Origin: CAWDMC01 sp963803295
Lineage (GTDB): Bacteria; Acidobacteriota; Terriglobia; UBA7540
Direction of reading: 5' to 3'
Assembly: GCA_963803295.1 (NCBI GenBank)
Contig: CAWDMC010000028.1
Location: 186,001 to 250,000, forward strand
DNA: 64,000 nucleotides
Positions 14,836 through 23,226 of this stretch are shown in pieces (position 1 is the first letter of the stretch; every line of letters starts with the position of its first letter). A model generated the notes under the pieces. That model saw nothing but the letters and a program-made list of their open reading frames with translations. It had not been told where the DNA came from and did no database searches. A program made the translations under genes and the position numbers.

Positions 14836-15435
14836 ATGGACAAGAGACAGTTCTTGAAGGCCTCTGGCGCTTTCGTCACCGGAACCCTGCTGGCGGGCTT
14901 GTCATCTAGCGAACCACGAGCCTCGACACGAACGAATTGCGCCGACTGCACGGAGCAACAGGGTATCCCTGGTCCCTGGTATGAACGCCTGCCGCACTTC
15001 CGCATGAAGTTCACACCAAGCAGTGGTGCTGAGCTGCAATCGGAGTATCTGGTTCCGTGCCAACGAGCCTACGAAGCCATTCTAGCGGTGGAACAACTTC
15101 GTGACCACGTGACACCCTATCTTCTTATCTCCGAGTTGCGCACGATCGACGCCGACACTCTCTGGATGAGCCCTTGTTACGAGCGGCCATCCTTGGCCAT
15201 TCACTTTACCTGGAAACCGGAATGGCCTGCGGTAAGTAAGATACTGCCGATGATCGAAGAAAAGTTGGCGCGGGTTAATGCCAGACCACACTGGGCAAGG
15301 CTATTTACCATGTCACCTCAGCGGCTGAGCTCTCTTTACCGGAGACGGCCAGCGTATCAAGCTCTCCTTCGACGCTACGATCCAGCGGGAAAATTTCGCA
15401 ATGAGTTCCTACTTACGAATATCTACGGCGGTTAA
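14836..15435 (+). CDS. Tat signal joined to C-terminal part of aldonolactone/alditol oxidase
   Basis: The ORF (199 aa) starts with a Tat-type leader (MDKRQFLKASGAFVTGTLLA) and then, after about 20 residues, goes straight into the C-terminal ALO domain of D-arabinono-lactone/alditol oxidases: WYERLPHFRMKFTPSSG, ELQSEYLVP, LLISELRTI, WMSPCYERPSLAIHFTW, RPHWARLF and YDPAGKFRNEF. The whole N-terminal FAD-binding domain expected between leader and ALO part is missing, and the frame is kept. It looks like an in-frame internal deletion of a normally 400-plus-residue exported flavoenzyme, and is unlikely to bind FAD. Confidence 0.7.
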   Translation: MDKRQFLKASGAFVTGTLLAGLSSSEPRASTRTNCADCTEQQGIPGPWYERLPHFRMKFTPSSGAELQSEYLVPCQRAYEAILAVEQLRDHVTPYLLISELRTIDADTLWMSPCYERPSLAIHFTWKPEWPAVSKILPMIEEKLARVNARPHWARLFTMSPQRLSSLYRRRPAYQALLRRYDPAGKFRNEFLLTNIYGG

Positions 15436-15487
15436 GAGAATCCGGGGTCCGTTCTAGACTAGACTAGGCACCGGGTCAGAGGTGAGT

Positions 15488-17107
15488 ATGAAGCGGAGAG
15501 ACTTTCTGCTGAAGACAGGAGTTGCGACGGCTTGCATGCAAGGGGCGGCTTATGCCGGCGGCACGGCTAAAGCACCGCGTCCCGCCCGTAACGGGTTCGC
15601 GTCCGCATTCACGACATCAGCCGAGCCCGTCGCGGAAAGCGGGCCCGGTTCTTCGGCGATCGCCCTACATCCTGAAAACCCTAAGTATTTTCTCTTTCGA
15701 GGCAAGCCGCTAGTTCTGGTTGCCGCAACCGAGCATTATGGGTCAGTGGTGAACCGGCCTTTCGACTTTACGCGGTATCTGGTCGAGGCGTCCAGCCAGA
15801 AGCAAACTTTGACTCGAACGTTCCTGCTATTCCGAGAGCTCCAATCGGCCCGGAATCCGTGTTCTCCGGTTAAGCCCGACTCTCCGGACTACATCGCGCC
15901 ATGGCCGCGTACCGGGCCTGGCAAAGCGATTGACGGCGAACCCAAGTATGATCTGGATCAGTGGAATTCCGAATACTTCGATCGGTTGCACCGGTTCCTG
16001 GACCTAGCCTCAAATCACGGCATCGTCGTCGAACTCACCGTATTCAGCAACACGTATTCGGATACTGTCTGGTCATTAAATCCGCTTCGGGACAAGAACA
16101 ACCTGCAGGGAATTGGGAGGTGCGAGTGGCAGGAATACAACTCACTCCGGGACCCGGGGCTGGTTGAGCGTCAGGTGGCCTACGCGCGAAAGATCATCCA
16201 GGAAACGAGCGGATACGATAACGTCTACTATGAAATTTGCAATGAGCCTGGGGGCGGCCTGCCTCACCACGTAACGCCTGCCGAGGTGGATGCCTGGCAG
16301 CAGGAGATCGGGCGGACAATTCGCGATGAGATGCGTCGGTTGAACCGGCCGCATCTTGTTTTCGGCCAGAACGCCTTCAGCTATGCCCCAGCCTTTTCTC
16401 AGGACTTTGACCCAAGCTTTTCCGGCGCCCTGCTCGACGCCGTCACGGTTCATCCGCTGCCCGACTTGCATCTAGGCGGTCGCACCTACCAACTTGGAAA
16501 CTTCATGTCCAAAGAGCTTCAACTTAGGGAGTTCCGGGATTTCTTCCTGGCGGCTTATGGTTCGCGCAAGCCGTGCGTTTCGGACGAAGACAACACAGCC
16601 AGTATCTACCGCGACGCGACCGGTTGGACGATCCACCGCAAGCGCGCCTGGATGGCCATCATGACGGGAGCCCACTATGACTATATCGATTTTTCCATAA
16701 CGGTGGGCAGCGAGGCAGGGACGGAGGAGTCTCGCCGACAGATCCGAAGCTGGATGCGAAACCTCTCAGACTTTATCCACTCTTTCGACATCATCCACGC
16801 CCAGCCTGCGCCCGCCTGGATCGAAACAAAACCCGCTCCTCTCATAGATGCTGTTCTGGCCCAGCCCGGCAGGGAGTACATCGCCTATTTGGCCGACGCC
16901 CGAGAAGTCGCGGATCCGGGAGCAGGGCATCCGGTAAGCGGAACAATTGCGTTCTCCCTCCCGGAGGGGAACTACCTTTGCTGGCTCTACTCTCCTACCA
17001 CGGGGGAATATTCTCCTGGTATCGATGTCGGGGGAGGGAAGCGGGTGACTTATGATCTCTCTCCTTTCGTGCACGATATCGTCTTGTGCGTAAGACGGCA
17101 GATTTGA
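15488..17107 (+). CDS. Tat-exported TIM-barrel glycoside hydrolase-like protein
   Basis: The protein (539 aa) has a twin-arginine leader (MKRRDFLLKTGVATACMQG). The body begins with an N-terminal strand pair (FLFRGKPLVLVAATEHYGSV) and continues as a (beta/alpha)8 barrel of the clan A type. The likely acid/base Glu is in YYEICNEPGG (about residue 253). A candidate nucleophile lies near CVSDEDN, which has an unusual acidic cluster. The C-terminus (residues about 450-539) looks like a beta domain. The family resembles GH5/GH140-like or DUF4038 proteins; substrate unknown. AGAGGTGA precedes the ATG at 15488, preferred over GTG 15482. Neighbours indicate extracellular glycan breakdown. Confidence 0.65.
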   Translation: MKRRDFLLKTGVATACMQGAAYAGGTAKAPRPARNGFASAFTTSAEPVAESGPGSSAIALHPENPKYFLFRGKPLVLVAATEHYGSVVNRPFDFTRYLVEASSQKQTLTRTFLLFRELQSARNPCSPVKPDSPDYIAPWPRTGPGKAIDGEPKYDLDQWNSEYFDRLHRFLDLASNHGIVVELTVFSNTYSDTVWSLNPLRDKNNLQGIGRCEWQEYNSLRDPGLVERQVAYARKIIQETSGYDNVYYEICNEPGGGLPHHVTPAEVDAWQQEIGRTIRDEMRRLNRPHLVFGQNAFSYAPAFSQDFDPSFSGALLDAVTVHPLPDLHLGGRTYQLGNFMSKELQLREFRDFFLAAYGSRKPCVSDEDNTASIYRDATGWTIHRKRAWMAIMTGAHYDYIDFSITVGSEAGTEESRRQIRSWMRNLSDFIHSFDIIHAQPAPAWIETKPAPLIDAVLAQPGREYIAYLADAREVADPGAGHPVSGTIAFSLPEGNYLCWLYSPTTGEYSPGIDVGGGKRVTYDLSPFVHDIVLCVRRQI

Positions 17108-17538
17108 TCTCGGGCCCAACGATTCACATGCGCTGGCTTAGAATCACAGACTCCTAGACCAAGCGGCCTTTCCGAAGGGTCGGCAGAATATGGTGCCTCC
17201 GGGCGGGGAAATACTGCTCGGATGCGTCGGCCTGCTTGAGGGTGCGCGAGCGAGCAACTGAGTAACTAAGTAACGGAGATTCTTCTTGACAATTCTAGTA
17301 ACGAGCGATACAACTTGCGCCAGCTTTGGAGGGTGAACGCTCCTCCGGTTGCGGGCGCCTTGGAATCGCTTTTTTATCCTATGAAGGCCTGCTGCAATTC
17401 GCGGGAAGTTCTCTCGCGATTCGCTGCACCATTCTTGCAGTATAACCCTATCAATCTGAAGACTCTCTCTGACTTTGCCGCCTCTCGGAGCGGGAGCGGA
17501 ATGGCAGTGCTGTAATTGACGCTGGTGTGAGTCGTGTA
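17108..17538. other. Interval with orphan promoter, no intact gene
   Basis: About 430 bases between the hydrolase and the Oar receptor remnant. It holds the promoter at 17286-17314 and a GGAGGG-type ribosome binding site near 17327, but the ORF that follows (17315-17515) has no family resemblance. I read it as the 5' flank of a receptor gene whose coding region was mostly deleted. Confidence 0.45.
17286..17314 (+). promoter_or_regulatory. Orphan promoter: TTGACA-17-TACAAC
   Basis: TTGACA at 17286-17291, a 17-bp spacer and TACAAC at 17309-17314. It points towards the Oar receptor remnant but no intact gene follows. It probably belonged to the deleted receptor gene. Confidence 0.5.
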
Positions 17539-17836
17539 TTTAACCGGTATGCGTTTGCACAGCCTCAGCCCGGCACCTTCGGAGACACCGGTCGCAATAT
17601 TCTACGTGGCGAAGGCCTGAATAACTGGGACCTTTCCTTTTTCAGGAACAGCCATCTGTCGGAGAGAGCTTAGCATGCAAATTCGGGCGGAACTTCTTAA
17701 TGCCTTCAACCATACCCAATTCGGTCCTTTTCCGGGAAGTACCTTGAGCCTCGATCCCAATTCGTCATTTGGCGTCTACCGGGGCACCCAACACGCGGCT
17801 CGCGTGATTCAACTGGCTGTGAAGCTGCTATTCTGA
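17539..17836 (+). pseudogene. 3' remnant of an Oar-like TonB-dependent receptor, frameshifted
   Basis: Read in one frame, 17539-17673 gives FNRYAFAQPQPGTFGDTGRN and then LNNWDLSFFRN and LSERA before a TAG. A one-base shift continues at ATG 17675 with MQIRAELLNAFNHTQFG, FGVYRGTQHAARVIQLAVKL and a stop at 17836. This is the conserved last part of acidobacterial Oar-like receptors, as in the intact gene at 23227-26799 (LRVQFRAETFNIANHPQF near its end). More than 90 percent of the gene is missing. Confidence 0.8.
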
Positions 17837-18056
17837 ATTCGCGGGGGCACTCGCCTGCACCGGCCGGATGCCCCTGGCTTTTTCCTGTCGAGCAAGATAT
17901 GGCAGCGATGCGACCTCGGCTGCGTTTCCACGGGGCTAGCCTAACTCAATCTTCCGGATAAAATGATCTAGCGCCCGCACTAGCGTCCCCTGGCACGCCG
18001 CCGCCCAAAACCACAGGTTGGCCTGAAGGGTACAAACCTAGGAATGTAAGCGTTAG

Positions 18057-18215
18057 GGGTTCGTACCGGTTGGGCTTGGCGACAAAGTTATCGACGCCAA
18101 AGTGGATTTGCCCTATGTTTATGCGGATGGTTTCTTAACTCCCAAAGGCGAGCGAAAGATTCTGCTGGTTAATGAGCGCGACCGGCCCTTCACTGTGGTT
18201 CGGCTGGAGACATGC
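18057..18215 (+). pseudogene. C-terminal remnant of a GH39-like glycosidase
   Basis: An open frame after a TAG at 18054 reads FVPVGLGDKVIDAKVDLPYV, then YADGFLTPKGERKILLVNER and RDRPFTV. This resembles the C-terminal beta-sandwich of secreted GH39-like glycosidases in acidobacteria (a pattern like VYAQGFVTxxGKRKILLVNKRDR). The likeness ends close to the start of the next gene at 18217, and no catalytic barrel precedes it. It is a short 3' fragment; the identification is from memory of the family. Confidence 0.5.
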
Positions 18216-18216
18216 A

Positions 18217-19353
18217 ATGCGGATAACCGGTGTGAAGGTCCACCCAATCCCGATGCGCAGTTCCTGGCTGAACGAAAGCCTGGTTGCCAATCCCATGTCC
18301 GGGTATCCGCAGTATCAGGCAAAACGGTCAAGCTGGTACGGCCCTATGACCGCCGCCGTGGTGCGAATCGACACGGATGAAGGGGTGTACGGGCTTGGCA
18401 CCGTAGGCGGGGCTAAGGGGAAACTGGTTCCCACGATTGTGGAAGAACAGTTTCGCAGTCTTCTCGTGGGCAAGTGTCCCTTCGACATCGAGTTGATCTG
18501 GGAACAATTGTTCCGCGCCTCTCTGTTCTATGGGCGTAAAGGTGCTGTGATCGAGACGATAAGTGGCATCGATATCGCGCTATGGGACCTTGTGGGGAAA
18601 GCGGTCGGTCAGCCAGTCTACAATTTGATTGGCGGCAGGACCAAAGAGAAGCTTCCCGTTTATGTCACCGGCAATCTGACGGAACGACACCTCCAAGAGG
18701 GGTTCCGCCACGTCAAGCTCGCGGTGCCGCACGGTCCGGTCGACGGACGTGAAGGCATGCGTGAGAACATCCGGCTGGTTGAGAGAACCAGGGAATTGGT
18801 CGGGCCGGACGGCGACATCATGCTGGACTGCTACATGGCCCTGGATGTTCCCTATGCCATCGAACTCGCGAGAGCGGCCAGGCAATTTGGAGTCCTCTGG
18901 CTCGAAGAGCCTGTCCCTCCCGACCATCCGGATGCCTATCGCCGGATTAAGGATGCGGTCCCCGATATTCTTATCGCCGGCGGTGAACACGAATTCACCC
19001 GCTTCGGCTTCCGTGAATTGATCGAAAAGAAGGCGGTCGACATTTTGCAGCCCGATATCTACCGGGCCGGTGGTGTGTCCGAGCTTCGCAAGATCGCTGC
19101 GATGGCGAGTGCCTACAACCTGCCCGTCATCCCGCACGGAGTAGGGGCTCCCACCTATCACTTCGTCATGGCGACGCCGAACTCTCCGCGGGCGGAATTT
19201 GTGGATATATTTGCGCAGGGTGGGAAGCCCATTCTCCGAGGCGATCCTCAACCGAAGGATGGCCACGTGGAACTGAGTGACGTTCCTGGATTTGGTTATG
19301 AACTGGAAGAGGAGATGCTTTCGGGGGAAGCCTTGGCGGCGTTAATCTACTGA
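18217..19353 (+). CDS. L-rhamnonate dehydratase-like enolase-superfamily enzyme
   Basis: The protein (378 aa) belongs to the mandelate racemase branch of the enolase superfamily. Metal ligands are D about 204 (MLDCYMALD), E about 230 (WLEEPVPP) and E about 257 (AGGEHEF), with the general-base His about 307 in IPHGVG. The N-terminal MSGYPQYQAKRSSW block and the LDCYMALD pattern resemble L-rhamnonate dehydratase (RhmD, which makes 2-keto-3-deoxy-L-rhamnonate). Closely related sugar-acid dehydratases cannot be excluded. The start at 18217 has GGAG 7 bases upstream; the frame is open further upstream into the GH39 remnant. The next two genes follow at 49 and 13 bases, suggesting an operon. Confidence 0.75.
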   Translation: MRITGVKVHPIPMRSSWLNESLVANPMSGYPQYQAKRSSWYGPMTAAVVRIDTDEGVYGLGTVGGAKGKLVPTIVEEQFRSLLVGKCPFDIELIWEQLFRASLFYGRKGAVIETISGIDIALWDLVGKAVGQPVYNLIGGRTKEKLPVYVTGNLTERHLQEGFRHVKLAVPHGPVDGREGMRENIRLVERTRELVGPDGDIMLDCYMALDVPYAIELARAARQFGVLWLEEPVPPDHPDAYRRIKDAVPDILIAGGEHEFTRFGFRELIEKKAVDILQPDIYRAGGVSELRKIAAMASAYNLPVIPHGVGAPTYHFVMATPNSPRAEFVDIFAQGGKPILRGDPQPKDGHVELSDVPGFGYELEEEMLSGEALAALIY

Positions 19354-19402
19354 GGATTTCTAGTTGCTTTCTGGATTTGTGACCCACAGGAAAGGTGAAT
19401 GT

Positions 19403-20275
19403 ATGAGTATCAACGTCGGCCTCAACATGGAATTCATTCGCTCCCAAGACAAACCCTTTGCCGTGGGGGTGGACCGCGCCGCCAGGCTCGGCTACCGCTT
19501 CGTCGAGCCGATGGTTCACAATGGCCGGGAACTGCTGAGTGAGGCAGGATATTTCCACTCTTTCTCTCTGGACGATGATCCAGGAGAGATGAAAGATATC
19601 CTGGACCAACATGGAGTCAAGCCCTCGGGATTGAGTTCGCACTGCCCCCTGATGCGCCCCGAGATAAGCGTCCCTTACTTGCAGAAGGCTATTCGCTTTG
19701 CCGCTCAGGTCGGAGCGCCGGTGGTCAATACGGATGAAGGAATCCGGCCGCCGTGGCTCCGCCTGGATGATGCTTTTCAAGTGATGAAGTACACCCTGAC
19801 CACCGTGCTCCGCGTAGCGGAGCGATACCACATCTACCTCGGCATCGAGCCGCACCAGAGTATCTCGCGCACCACCGAGGGCCTGCTGAAGATCGTCACC
19901 CTGGTCGATTCACCCTTCCTGCGCGTGAACTACGACACCGGGAATGTTTATCTCGCCGGTGGTGATCCCTACGAAGGGCTGAAGGCCGTCGGCCATCTTC
20001 TGGTCCACGTGCACGCTAAGGATATTGCCCTCGAACACGCCGAGGCGGAACGCGGAAAAGTCACGGGAACGCCGGTCGGCTGTGCTTGCGGCGACGGTGT
20101 GATCGACTGGGGAAAGGTCGTGGCGATTCTCCGCGAGCGAAACTACGACGGAGTGTTGTCGGTGGAATGCGGCACGGAATCGCAGGCGGCAAGAAGTCTT
20201 GCCCATCTCAATACCATCCTGAAGGAGTCTGCAAACACGGAGCCTGCTCAGGCGCGTAAGTCACTCTCTGCATAA
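19403..20275 (+). CDS. Sugar phosphate isomerase/epimerase family (AP endonuclease-2 fold)
   Basis: The protein (290 aa) has the xylose-isomerase-like TIM barrel. Metal-site residues are visible in YLGIEPHQS (Glu), VNYDTGNVYLAGG (Asp), LLVHVHAKDI (His) and GVLSVECGTE (Glu). Proteins of this family isomerise or epimerise sugars or dehydrate inositols; the exact substrate cannot be read here. AAAGGTGA lies upstream of ATG 19403, which is preferred over the ORF opening at 19364. It sits between the rhamnonate dehydratase-like gene and the ThuA gene, in a probable three-gene operon of cytoplasmic sugar metabolism. Confidence 0.75.
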   Translation: MSINVGLNMEFIRSQDKPFAVGVDRAARLGYRFVEPMVHNGRELLSEAGYFHSFSLDDDPGEMKDILDQHGVKPSGLSSHCPLMRPEISVPYLQKAIRFAAQVGAPVVNTDEGIRPPWLRLDDAFQVMKYTLTTVLRVAERYHIYLGIEPHQSISRTTEGLLKIVTLVDSPFLRVNYDTGNVYLAGGDPYEGLKAVGHLLVHVHAKDIALEHAEAERGKVTGTPVGCACGDGVIDWGKVVAILRERNYDGVLSVECGTESQAARSLAHLNTILKESANTEPAQARKSLSA

Positions 20276-20288
20276 CCGGGATAAACCT

Positions 20289-21803
20289 ATGAACAAGTAT
20301 TTCCCACGCCTGCTCTTCGCCGTGGTTCCCTTTGTCTTTCTTGTGCTCATAGCGCTGGTTGCTCCGGCCCAGGATACTCTTCCGTTTTTCCAGCCGGGAA
20401 AGATCCGAGTATTGATTTTCTCGGGTCGAAACAACCATGATTGGCGAACCACCACGCCGTTCCTGAAGAAGCTTTTGGTTGACAGCGGACGCTTTGACGT
20501 GCGCGTGGAGGAGGAACCTGACGGCGTCACGGAGGCAACCCTGGCTGCCTATGATGTACTCGTGCTTGATTACAACGGACCTCGCTGGGGAGCTGTAACT
20601 GAGAAAGCGGTCGTCAGTTTTGTAAAGTCGGGCAAGGGGCTCGTAGCTGTGCACGCCGCAAGCTACGCTTTTGCCGGTCTGGTAGTCCTGGGCGATAACC
20701 ATCGACCCATGGGTTTCAAGGAACCGCCGTGGCCTGAGTATCTGCAGATGGTAGGCGGCTGGTGGACCGAAGGACCGCCCAAGACTGCGCACGCTCCACG
20801 CCACTGCTTCCAGGTCAAGTTTGTGGATCGCAGCCACCCGGTCGCGCAAGGAATGGCGGAATCGTTTACGGTTTCGGATGAGCTCTACCACAGCCACCGG
20901 ATGTCGCCGGATGTCCATGTACTTGCCACGGCGTATGACGACCCGGGAAATGGGGGCACGGGCAAGGATGAGCCCATGATCTGGACGGTGAACTACGGCA
21001 ACGGCAGAGTCCTCTACACAGCGTTGGGCCACGATGTGGCTGCGATGCAAGAAGCGGGATTTGTGAGCACCTTTGTGCGCGGTACGGAGTGGGCGGCCAC
21101 CGGAGCGGTGACCGTTTCCGATGACGGCAAGCTGCGCAGGTCATCTCCCGCGCCTCTGCGCTTACTCGTGGTGACGGGGGGACACGACTATTCCACAACC
21201 TTTTACACAGTTTTCGAAGGTGCGGACGACCTCAATTGGACGCACGCCGTGTCCAACCACGAAGCGTTCAAAGCCGATATCCGCAAGGATTATGACGTGC
21301 TTGTGCTCTACGATCTTTCGAATGAAATCACCGACATGGAGAAGTCAAATCTGAAGGACTTTGTGGAAGCCAGCAAGGGTCTGGTGGTGCTTCACCATGC
21401 CATCGTCGACTATCAAACGTGGGAATGGTGGTACAAGGACGTAGTAGGAGGTAAGTACCTGCTGAAACCCGAGGGTACAATGCCCGCATCGACTTACCAG
21501 CACGATCAGGAAGTATCGATCAAGCCGGTGATGCAACATCCGATTCTAGCGCACGTGGGATCGATGCATTTGTGGGACGAAACCTACAAAGGCATGTGGA
21601 TTTCGCCCGAGGTCAAGGTGTTGTTGAAGACCGACAACCCCACCAGTGACGGCCCAGTAGCTTGGATAAGTCCTTATCCGAGGTCACGCGTGGTCTATAT
21701 CGAGCTTGGACACGGCGCATCCGCCCATCTCTACCCGGCCTACCGGATCCTCGTCCAGGACGCCATTCGCTGGTCTGCGGGGCGTCTTGACAGCCCCAAG
21801 TGA
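20289..21803 (+). CDS. Exported protein with two ThuA domains in tandem
   Basis: The protein (504 aa) has an N-terminal signal or membrane anchor (residues 1-27, LLFAVVPFVFLVLIALVAPA) and two ThuA (trehalose-utilisation, glutamine-amidotransferase-like fold) domains, about residues 38-265 and 285-495. Both show the pattern RVLIFSGRNNHDW / RLLVVTGGHDYST, a mid-domain GLVAVHAAS / GLVVLHHAI, a DELYHS / WDETYKG block and a GRVLYTALGHD / SRVVYIELGHG ending. ThuA domains lack a proven common activity; they are frequent in sugar-utilisation loci. The duplication in one exported chain is unusual. It is 13 bases downstream of the isomerase gene. Confidence 0.75.
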   Translation: MNKYFPRLLFAVVPFVFLVLIALVAPAQDTLPFFQPGKIRVLIFSGRNNHDWRTTTPFLKKLLVDSGRFDVRVEEEPDGVTEATLAAYDVLVLDYNGPRWGAVTEKAVVSFVKSGKGLVAVHAASYAFAGLVVLGDNHRPMGFKEPPWPEYLQMVGGWWTEGPPKTAHAPRHCFQVKFVDRSHPVAQGMAESFTVSDELYHSHRMSPDVHVLATAYDDPGNGGTGKDEPMIWTVNYGNGRVLYTALGHDVAAMQEAGFVSTFVRGTEWAATGAVTVSDDGKLRRSSPAPLRLLVVTGGHDYSTTFYTVFEGADDLNWTHAVSNHEAFKADIRKDYDVLVLYDLSNEITDMEKSNLKDFVEASKGLVVLHHAIVDYQTWEWWYKDVVGGKYLLKPEGTMPASTYQHDQEVSIKPVMQHPILAHVGSMHLWDETYKGMWISPEVKVLLKTDNPTSDGPVAWISPYPRSRVVYIELGHGASAHLYPAYRILVQDAIRWSAGRLDSPK

Positions 21804-21906
21804 TCGGCGAGGCGATGGCAAAAAGCACTGCTCGAATTCGCATAGATGAGGCTCGCCTTCGTGAACGCGCCGGAAAGGGGCGAAGCGGTCGGACAAAATT
21901 CAGGTC

Positions 21907-22707
21907 TCAGTCGCGCTTCCCGAAAATCACGATGTGTTGCGAGGGTAGCGTCTCCACGGTCCGGACGTGTACAAGCCCGACCGCTTTCATTTCGTTCCCA
22001 AGCTGCTCCACGGTCATTTTATGCAGTTCCTTGATAGGGACGCGGGGATCCTCTTTGCGATATTCGACGAAGACCACGCGACCACTCGGCTTCAGCGCTT
22101 CGCGGACCTTTGTCATAACCTCAAAGGGATAAGCCAGTTCGTGATAGACATCCACCATGAGCACCAGATCGACGGTGCTGGCTGAGAGTTTGGGATTGGT
22201 CTCGCTGCCTTTCACCTCCTCCACATTGGTGACTCCGAGCGCTGTGGCGCGCCGACGGAGGGCCTCGAGCATCTCGTCCTGGATGTCGACAGCCAGTACC
22301 TTGCCCGTCTTTCCGACCTTCGCCGCAAGGCGGAACGTGAAATAGCCTGATCCGGCGCCCAAATCCGCAACGACCTCTCCGCCATGAAGCCCTAGGGCGT
22401 CAATCACCGCCTCTGGATGCTCCTCGCCCGCGCGCTCCGGGCGATCAAGCCAGACTATGCCACCTGCTCCCATGACTTGAGCGATCTCTCGACCCATGTA
22501 GAACCTTCCCGTGCCGTTGGGGTCATGGACCGCACGGTTTTCATAGAGGGCCTGGGGTTGCGAGATCTGCGCCTGAGGGCGCGCAAGGAGCAATGCCAGG
22601 ACACGGCGGGCTGCCGGAGGTCGATGCTCCAATGCGGGTGCGCCCGTTGTGTTGATCAACGTAATCGTGAGCGCGACTATTAGCCGGTGGCGTTTGAGAT
22701 CGAGCAT
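21907..22707 (-). CDS. Class I SAM-dependent methyltransferase with N-terminal export-like segment
   Basis: The protein (266 aa) has a clear methyltransferase core: motif I VVADLGAGSGYFTFRLA, an acidic strand end VLAVDIQDEML, VDLVLMVDVYHELAYP and the post-motif LKPSGRVVFVEYRKED. The first 28 residues (RLIVALTITLINTTGAPALE) look like a signal peptide or anchor, which is odd for an enzyme needing cytoplasmic SAM. A later start within the ORF is possible, but the conserved region before motif I (FYMGREIAQVMG, WLDRPERAGEEHP) supports at least most of the N-terminus. It is convergent with the ThuA gene and unrelated to the sugar genes by sequence. Confidence 0.75.
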   Translation of the reverse strand: MLDLKRHRLIVALTITLINTTGAPALEHRPPAARRVLALLLARPQAQISQPQALYENRAVHDPNGTGRFYMGREIAQVMGAGGIVWLDRPERAGEEHPEAVIDALGLHGGEVVADLGAGSGYFTFRLAAKVGKTGKVLAVDIQDEMLEALRRRATALGVTNVEEVKGSETNPKLSASTVDLVLMVDVYHELAYPFEVMTKVREALKPSGRVVFVEYRKEDPRVPIKELHKMTVEQLGNEMKAVGLVHVRTVETLPSQHIVIFGKRD

Positions 22708-22741
22708 ATGAACCCATGCCTAGCGACTGTTTTCTGCGGCG

Positions 22742-22758
22742 GCCGCTCTGTGAGCGGC
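22742..22758. repeat. Palindromic hairpin repeat, copy 1
   Basis: GCCGCTC-TGT-GAGCGGC, a perfect 7-bp stem with a TGT loop. An identical copy lies at 26825-26841, so the two bracket the TonB receptor gene. It looks like a REP-type dispersed element rather than a terminator, as no T-run follows. Confidence 0.6.
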
Positions 22759-23226
22759 GGGATCAGAAGTTGTTATCACTATATCTTGTAACTCCCAACT
22801 ATATCAAAGAGAATGAGCTGGCGAGGGCCGCTCGGGAGCCAGAGAGCAAACGTGCGTTTGGATACCGTTCCGGTACGGTTCCAGTGGCCTTAGCTGTTTC
22901 GAACCGCTTCGCCCCGCGTATTTTCACAAGCTATTAACGACTGAACTACTTTCCTCTTGACACTACAGGGGGTCGCGTGTAAACGTTTGGTTGCTAGCCA
23001 GAATGAAACGATTAGAACACGTCTGATGGGGAGAGTTGCCAATTTGACCGTGTTCAGCGCAGATAGTCTCCCCGAGGGACCACCGTGCCGCCGTACCGGT
23101 TCGGGGGAGCACGTCTCGGTTGGAAGAACATTTACAAATGAATGGGGATCGCGTGCAACTGCACGTGTTGGAAGAAGATCAATCGCCAGGCCGAACCTAT
23201 CGCATTTACGAAATATAGGGGGCGTG
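22759..23226. other. Upstream region of the TonB receptor
   Basis: About 470 bases with no gene. It contains the promoter/operator at 22957-22991. The frame of the receptor stays open upstream from 23226 to 22957, but the translated stretch has no signal peptide or homology and is taken as leader. If the promoter is real, the 5' untranslated region is about 235 bases, long enough for regulation; no known riboswitch was recognised. Confidence 0.45.
22957..22991 (+). promoter_or_regulatory. Promoter with LacI-type operator over the -10
   Basis: TTGACA at 22957-22962 and, after 17 bases, a weak -10 (TAAACG at 22980-22985). Over the -10 lies TGTAAACGTTTGGT (22978-22991), whose core AAACGTTT is a perfect palindrome with the central CpG typical of LacI/GalR-family operators. 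A repressor bound there would block polymerase until sugar is present. No LacI-type gene is in the window. Confidence 0.5.

Noticed and set aside
22957..23226. N-terminal extension of the TonB receptor
   Set aside because: The signal peptide starts at 23227, and the extension coincides with the promoter and leader.
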